A stretch of DNA of 16,880 bases. Origin: an uncultured Pseudobdellovibrionaceae bacterium. GTDB lineage: Bacteria > Bdellovibrionota > Bdellovibrionia > Bdellovibrionales > JAMPXM01. Position numbers and translations under genes: made by a program. The notes under the pieces were generated by a model that did not search any database, was not told the origin of the DNA, and worked only from the letters and a program-made list of their open reading frames with translations. The stretch spans positions 1 to 16,880 of the forward strand of contig CAKQVW010000023.1 of NCBI GenBank assembly GCA_934277865.1. The letters run 5' to 3'. Below, one piece after another: positions 13,039 to 16,880 of this stretch (positions within the stretch are counted from its first letter, which is position 1; the number at the start of each line of letters is the position of its first letter).

Positions 13039-14784
13039 ATCGGACGAGCCGGTGGGTGTTTCGGACCCTGTCAGAAAACTGAATCCAACTAACACAAGCA
13101 GCGACGAGCCAGGTGAAAATCGATGGCGGAAGTCGGCTCGAAACAAGACAGGGCTGCTAAGCCCTCCAATCGGCAGCCGCAGGCCGCCGCCGTAATGCCA
13201 GCCCCCAGCGCTTCGAAATTCTTGCTCGCGGCCTTTGAAGTGATCCATGTGAAGTCCCAAAAGAAAGTGAACCGGCAGTTGGTCCAAAGCCGAGGAGCCC
13301 TCCAGGGGTAGGCGGTAGCCTAGCGAAAATGTGTTGTAGATGATGTCGTCGCCTCGACCATGCGCCCAGTCGATTTCGAAGAATCCTTTGTCCGTGCCCG
13401 TGCCGAGTCTTAATCCCCAGGTGTTTTGGATTTCGCGGACTCTTGGTATTTTGCTAGGGAGAAATGGGCCAAAGCCGACTCCCAACTCGGATTGCGCGTG
13501 CGAGACGCTTGGGCTTGCAAGCAAAGCCAATACCAGTGCAAGCACGGCCGAAGTAAATAGTCGTTTGCTTCTTTGCAGCCACCAAACAAATGCCCATACC
13601 AAGACACCAAGTGCGCCGATCAGTAAAAAATGGTGGCGATAACCGAGGATGTCGGCGGACAGACCAGATAACGCGCTGGCGGTGGTTTGAGAAATCACCA
13701 CGACCGAGGCTTGGAATGTGTAGTCACTTGCCGAGTGGCCTTTGCGGCAGCGGTCCATCATTGCGGCAAAGAGTGTCACCGTGGCGATGCCGCTGACGCC
13801 GTTGTCGATGGCCGTTGCAAGCGCCACTTTCCATGTTGCGTGAGAGGTAAAAATAGGAAGCAGGTAGGTGGACGTCGCAAGCGCTTGAGCACCGGCAAGC
13901 ACGACGAGGCTTTTGAGTCGATCAAATCGACTGGCAACAAAACCACCAAGAAGCGCTCCAATCAGTCCGGCTCCAGATCCAAAAAGCCCAACCAGGGCTC
14001 CGATTTCGTCAAGTTTGTAGCCGTTGTCGACCAGCCAGGGCTTCATCATGGCGCTCGCGGCTTGGTGGCTAAACTTGTAAACAAGCAGCACCATTAGCCA
14101 GGGCAGAAGGCCGGCCTGCGAGAGAAACTCACGAAGGTCGCGGACGGGATGACGTTGCAGCTTTGGATCGACTCGTTCGTGAATTTCTCCCAACACTTCG
14201 CGCTCGCGAAAAAACAACGCTGGAAGTGTCATGAGCGCCATGGTTGCGGCCATCGTGATCATGGCTGGTTGCCAGCCCCAATGCGCCAGAAGTGTCAGCA
14301 TCACTGAACCGCCTGCAATCATGCCGATTCGGTATCCGCCAACTTGGATGCCATTTGCCCATCCGCGTTCTTCTCGACTTAAAAGATCGACCGCAAGCCC
14401 ATCTGTCGCGGCATCTTGCGTGGCCGTTAAAAGGTTGCAAACCAGAAACGCGACCAGCACCACCATCAGCGATTCCGAGGGGTCAAGAAACGACACCGCG
14501 ACGAGTGCAAAAACCGAGGCTAGCTGAAGCGGGAGAATCCAGCTTCTTCGAAGCCCCAACTGTGGGAAGCCATATCGGTCGGCAAGTGGTGCCCAAAGAA
14601 ACTTAAGGGCCCACGGCCATGTGAGAAGTGCAGCGCCGCCGATGGCGGCGAGGCTCATCTTGGCCTCGCGTAAGTAAACAGGCATGGCTTGAGTGAAAAA
14701 TCCGTAGGGAAGGCCTTGAGCAAAGTAGAGACAAACGAAGAGCGAGAATTTTTCGATCGGCGCGATTTTGCTCTTCGTGTTCAT
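13030..14784 (-). CDS. AmpG-like MFS permease fused to a predicted outer-membrane beta-barrel domain
   Basis: A 584-aa protein in two unlike halves. Residues 1-403 are a 12-helix MFS permease close to AmpG (import of anhydro-muropeptides): YFAQGLPYGFF (20-30), WALKFLWAPLADRYG (58-72), TQDAATDGLAVDLL (122-135), GWANGIQVGGYRIGMIAGG (141-159). Then comes QRSKR (404-408), a hydrophobic helix (409-422) and an SHA-Q site (428-431), together looking like a complete signal peptide. Residues 431-584 alternate like beta-barrel strands (LGVGFGPFLPS, WGLRLGTGTDKGFFEIDWAHG, YGGGLRLPIGG, LFRADFRHRFSP, LLVLVGFSFLTG). With the permease C-terminus in the cytoplasm, the thirteenth helix would deliver the second half to the periplasm for cleavage. 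I found no ATG or ribosome site for a separate second gene. The ATG overlaps the preceding gene's TGA (ATGA). Confidence 0.88.
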   Translation of the reverse strand: MNTKSKIAPIEKFSLFVCLYFAQGLPYGFFTQAMPVYLREAKMSLAAIGGAALLTWPWALKFLWAPLADRYGFPQLGLRRSWILPLQLASVFALVAVSFLDPSESLMVVLVAFLVCNLLTATQDAATDGLAVDLLSREERGWANGIQVGGYRIGMIAGGSVMLTLLAHWGWQPAMITMAATMALMTLPALFFREREVLGEIHERVDPKLQRHPVRDLREFLSQAGLLPWLMVLLVYKFSHQAASAMMKPWLVDNGYKLDEIGALVGLFGSGAGLIGALLGGFVASRFDRLKSLVVLAGAQALATSTYLLPIFTSHATWKVALATAIDNGVSGIATVTLFAAMMDRCRKGHSASDYTFQASVVVISQTTASALSGLSADILGYRHHFLLIGALGVLVWAFVWWLQRSKRLFTSAVLALVLALLASPSVSHAQSELGVGFGPFLPSKIPRVREIQNTWGLRLGTGTDKGFFEIDWAHGRGDDIIYNTFSLGYRLPLEGSSALDQLPVHFLLGLHMDHFKGREQEFRSAGGWHYGGGLRLPIGGLSSPVLFRADFRHRFSPGSSLLVLVGFSFLTGSETPTGSSDNP

Positions 14785-15644
14785 CGCTTGGCAATCTCAT
14801 CTAGCCATTGCGAGGCTTTGACGGCCTCATTGGTGAAGCCCCAATCGACACCGCGTGCCCACTCGCGCATGAGGCTGGCCTTGGAGTTTAAAAAGCCAAC
14901 ACCGCAGAACTGATGGGATGAGTGGTGGCGCTGCAAGAGGGCGTCGGTCATTGCCAGCCAATGGCAGGTGAATCCGGCATACCCTTCTTCAAGTGTGCGA
15001 TCGGAAGCCGCTTGCACGTTCCATTCGACCACACTCACCAGGGCCGATTTTGGGATCCCTTTTAGCTGATTCAGTGTTTTGAGAATGTCGAAATCAAACG
15101 CCATAAAATGAAACTGCTGAGCTGGCTGAAGCGCGTGCTCTCGCAATGGCTCAAGCAGGCGCTCGAGACGAATCTCTGTCAAATCTTCGCGTTCCCCTTT
15201 GATTTCGATGAACAGGTGAAAGCTTGAGCCGTATTCCGCGATGACCTCGGTGAGTGTGGGAATTTCTTTGGCTTCGTGGCGAAGAGTGTTGAAGGTCGTC
15301 GACGAGATTTCAATTGAACGTCCAAACGTGCGCAGCAGCGAATCATCGTGGTGAACGACGGGGATATCGTCTTTGGTGAAACGGACGTCAAACTCCAGAC
15401 CCCAGACGCCGGCTTCACGGGCTTTATCAAAGGCAGAGAATGTGTTTTCGATGCAGCCGCGTTCACGCCAGGCGCCGCGGTGGGCGACGAGTCTTATCGG
15501 GGCGCGGTCGATTGGACGCGAAGCTTTTGGTGCAGGGAGCCTCTCCGCGGCCCAATCGGCGGCCTTCATTAGCAGGTCGATGGCGGTCTCGCGCATTTGT
15601 GGCGAGACGAGCGGGGATAAGAGCCGAGGTTTGGTGGGTGTCAT
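14781..15644 (-). CDS. Glycerophosphodiester phosphodiesterase family protein
   Basis: A 287-aa protein (288 if the adjacent GTG at 15647 is used). The GDPD core is clear. In GTG-based numbering, AHRGAW contains catalytic His56. ENTFSAFDKAREAG (67-80) and GLEFDVRFTKDDIPVVHHDDSLLR (83-106) give metal ligands Glu85 and Asp87 and catalytic His100. LFIEIKGE gives Glu148. Such enzymes split glycerophosphodiesters to glycerol-3-phosphate and an alcohol. About 45 residues precede the core and are not strongly hydrophobic; there is no obvious signal peptide, so it is probably cytoplasmic. There is no Shine-Dalgarno: the start lies in a hairpin loop 12 bases behind the upstream gene's stop, pointing to coupled translation. 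Its stop overlaps the permease start (ATGA). A late segment, GFLNSKASLMREWARGVDWGFTN, is typical of bacterial GDPDs. Confidence 0.92.
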   Translation of the reverse strand: MTPTKPRLLSPLVSPQMRETAIDLLMKAADWAAERLPAPKASRPIDRAPIRLVAHRGAWRERGCIENTFSAFDKAREAGVWGLEFDVRFTKDDIPVVHHDDSLLRTFGRSIEISSTTFNTLRHEAKEIPTLTEVIAEYGSSFHLFIEIKGEREDLTEIRLERLLEPLREHALQPAQQFHFMAFDFDILKTLNQLKGIPKSALVSVVEWNVQAASDRTLEEGYAGFTCHWLAMTDALLQRHHSSHQFCGVGFLNSKASLMREWARGVDWGFTNEAVKASQWLDEIAKR

Positions 15645-15652
15645 CACCCACC
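15633..15652 (-). promoter_or_regulatory. Hairpin with the phosphodiesterase start codon in its loop
   Basis: Minus-strand GGTGGGTG (15652-15645), loop ATGA (15644-15641), then CACCCACC (15640-15633): a perfect 8-bp, GC-rich stem with a 4-base loop that contains the ATG. The upstream gene's TAG (15659-15657) is 4 bases before the stem, so a ribosome finishing that gene would open it. No U-run follows, so it is not a rho-independent terminator. Confidence 0.55.
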
Positions 15653-15656
15653 GATT

Positions 15657-16880
15657 CTATTCGATGAGGCGTGGTGCGCAAGAGCTGAGACAATCTTCTT
15701 TTGCTAGACTCAAGGCCGTGTCACGGCATTGTGCTGAACCATTGTGCCGGACGATGCTTGTTTTCGACGAAGCGCTGGCGACGGTGCCGCTTGAAAACTG
15801 TGCTTTGCACGCATTCACGGCATGTTCTCTGAGGCCAGCCCCCATCGTGCCTGTGTCCGTCAGATAGTGGCGCGCCTGCATGCGATTGATGCCGATGCTG
15901 CCTTTGCTTGGCGAACTTTGAAAGAGCGTGAATTGAAAGTTCTTAACGCTGATGTTTGAAAGTTTGCAGTCAGCGGCCGAGTCGATTTTTGAGATTCCAA
16001 ACGGATCGGGGCCCACATCCTCGACCATGATGACGTGCCCACGAATTGAAATGATGTCGCCAGGCTTTAATGTTTCGCCGCGTTTGAACTTTGCGTGCTC
16101 GAGGCAGGTGAGTCCGTTTTTCTGCGGATCCGCCATCATCGAAGAGGACACGCCGCGGATCAAAGAGGCCTTCAGACTGGTTTCCTTTTTCAGTTTCAGC
16201 CCGCTAACTGCATAGGACGAATACACAAAGGCCGAGCAGTCGATGCCGAGTTCTTTTGAACCTGAGCCAGCGTTGCGGAAAAGATCAAGGAGCTTCTCGT
16301 TAGCCGTCGAAGTATAGGGTTTGCCACCGTAGTCATAGATGGGAGGAGCTTTGAGAATGTCGTGACACTGCGGAAGTGGGCGACGGTACTGACTCAAGTA
16401 GGGATGCGTGGCGATCATTCTTTTGAGATCGCGGATTTCGCGCACGTTGCCAGTTCCGCTTGAGTGACGTCCTGTCACGACGATCCCTTGAATGTCCGAC
16501 GTCTGGGGGCCAAGCGGTTCATGGATTGCGGCTTCGCAGCTTTGGTAGGCAACAGCGATGGTTTTTAGTCCACCGTAGACTGGGGCTGATTCTGTGTTTT
16601 TCCAGTGTTCAAAGAGGTTGGTCGCCGTTGTTGGCGGTGACGTCGGTTCGGGCTCGGGAACTGGCGGTGGTGGGGGCGGCGTGACACAGGAGGCGCGTAA
16701 AACCTGCTCGTCAGCATTTGCCAGTGCCGACATCTCGGCAAGAATTCCGCGAACACGATCGACGTCGCCGACGGAGCGATCGCCAAAGTCGAGGAGATCA
16801 ACAGGAACCTTCCCGACTACCTTAACCTGGCGCAAAGCTACGATACCTCTATCTTCATCCGCGCCTCGGTGCATGAAGTA
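15657..16880 (-). CDS. NlpC/P60-type cysteine peptidase, 5' end beyond window
   Basis: The frame stays open to the right edge (two further codons, Tyr-Phe, upstream of the Met at 16874), so the true start and any signal peptide are probably outside. Numbering from that Met, residues 1-60 have no family I recognise. A Pro/Glu linker (65-83) follows, then a domain with IDCSAFVYSSYAVSGL (211-226, nucleophile Cys213) and LKPGDIISIRGHVIMVEDVG (269-288, base His280). That Cys...His order with 'GD..' before the His is the signature of NlpC/P60 or related papain-like amidases, which cut peptidoglycan stem peptides. At least ten cysteines, including several in the C-terminal 60 residues, suggest a disulfide-bonded exported protein. 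It is the first visible gene of a tight operon with the GDPD and AmpG-like genes, consistent with cell-wall turnover. The exact substrate is unknown. Confidence 0.8.
   Translation of the reverse strand, partial: YFMHRGADEDRGIVALRQVKVVGKVPVDLLDFGDRSVGDVDRVRGILAEMSALANADEQVLRASCVTPPPPPPVPEPEPTSPPTTATNLFEHWKNTESAPVYGGLKTIAVAYQSCEAAIHEPLGPQTSDIQGIVVTGRHSSGTGNVREIRDLKRMIATHPYLSQYRRPLPQCHDILKAPPIYDYGGKPYTSTANEKLLDLFRNAGSGSKELGIDCSAFVYSSYAVSGLKLKKETSLKASLIRGVSSSMMADPQKNGLTCLEHAKFKRGETLKPGDIISIRGHVIMVEDVGPDPFGISKIDSAADCKLSNISVKNFQFTLFQSSPSKGSIGINRMQARHYLTDTGTMGAGLREHAVNACKAQFSSGTVASASSKTSIVRHNGSAQCRDTALSLAKEDCLSSCAPRLIE

Noticed and set aside
13030..13575. Treating the C-terminal barrel-like domain as a separate gene.
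   Set aside because: There is no ATG and no ribosome site near 13575-13500; only CTG/TTG codons are available. The frame is continuous, so I annotated a fusion and listed the alternative.
1..16880. tRNA or rRNA genes, CRISPR arrays, insertion sequences, attachment sites.
   Set aside because: I saw no cloverleaf-type sequence, no regularly spaced repeats, no transposase or integrase frame, and no long terminal inverted or direct repeats.

Overview
The window looks like a chromosomal segment of a Gram-negative bacterium. It has MipA/OmpV-type and other predicted outer-membrane proteins, a Tat substrate, a type IV pilin-like protein and an AmpG-like permease. Roughly even base composition, dense small operons, a secreted RHS-like protein carrying the GWGWCSD motif and an accompanying subtilase suggest Bdellovibrionota or a nearby former deltaproteobacterial lineage. 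That placement is an impression from protein style, not a demonstrated assignment. I see no tRNA, rRNA, CRISPR array, insertion sequence or phage gene, and no gene-free stretch longer than about 220 bases.

Layout. Positions 1-1399 hold two minus-strand envelope genes: a lipoprotein cut by the left edge and a MipA/OmpV-family protein. Positions 1568-6197 are plus-strand: a diguanylate cyclase, a secreted RHS-like protein with a subtilisin-family protease directly behind it, and a DUF475 (TerC-like) membrane protein. Positions 6194-7277 are a minus-strand pair of a small secreted four-cysteine protein and an eight-cysteine pilin-like protein. Then come a plus-strand Tat-exported PhoD-like phosphatase, a small minus-strand hypothetical gene, and a plus-strand glycosyltransferase-like fragment. 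From 9785 to the right edge every gene is on the minus strand: an NlpC/P60-type peptidase (cut by the edge), a glycerophosphodiester phosphodiesterase, an AmpG-like permease fused to a predicted outer-membrane domain, an orphan OmpR-type response regulator, apaG, mgtE and sodB.

How the genes may work together. The right-hand trio is tightly packed: 12 bases between the first two genes and a 4-base ATGA overlap between the second and third. It combines a cell-wall peptidase, a phosphodiesterase and a muropeptide-permease-like protein, so wall turnover or recycling is the most natural reading. The apaG-mgtE pair fits magnesium/cobalt homeostasis. The RHS-like protein and protease form a likely secreted pair.

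The most unusual points are four: the permease/outer-membrane fusion with an internal signal-peptide-like segment and signal-peptidase-like site; a perfect 8-bp hairpin presenting the phosphodiesterase start codon in its loop; the RHS-like/subtilase pair; and several inverted repeats placed over promoters (sodB, apaG, and the divergent 83-aa/glycosyltransferase-like genes).
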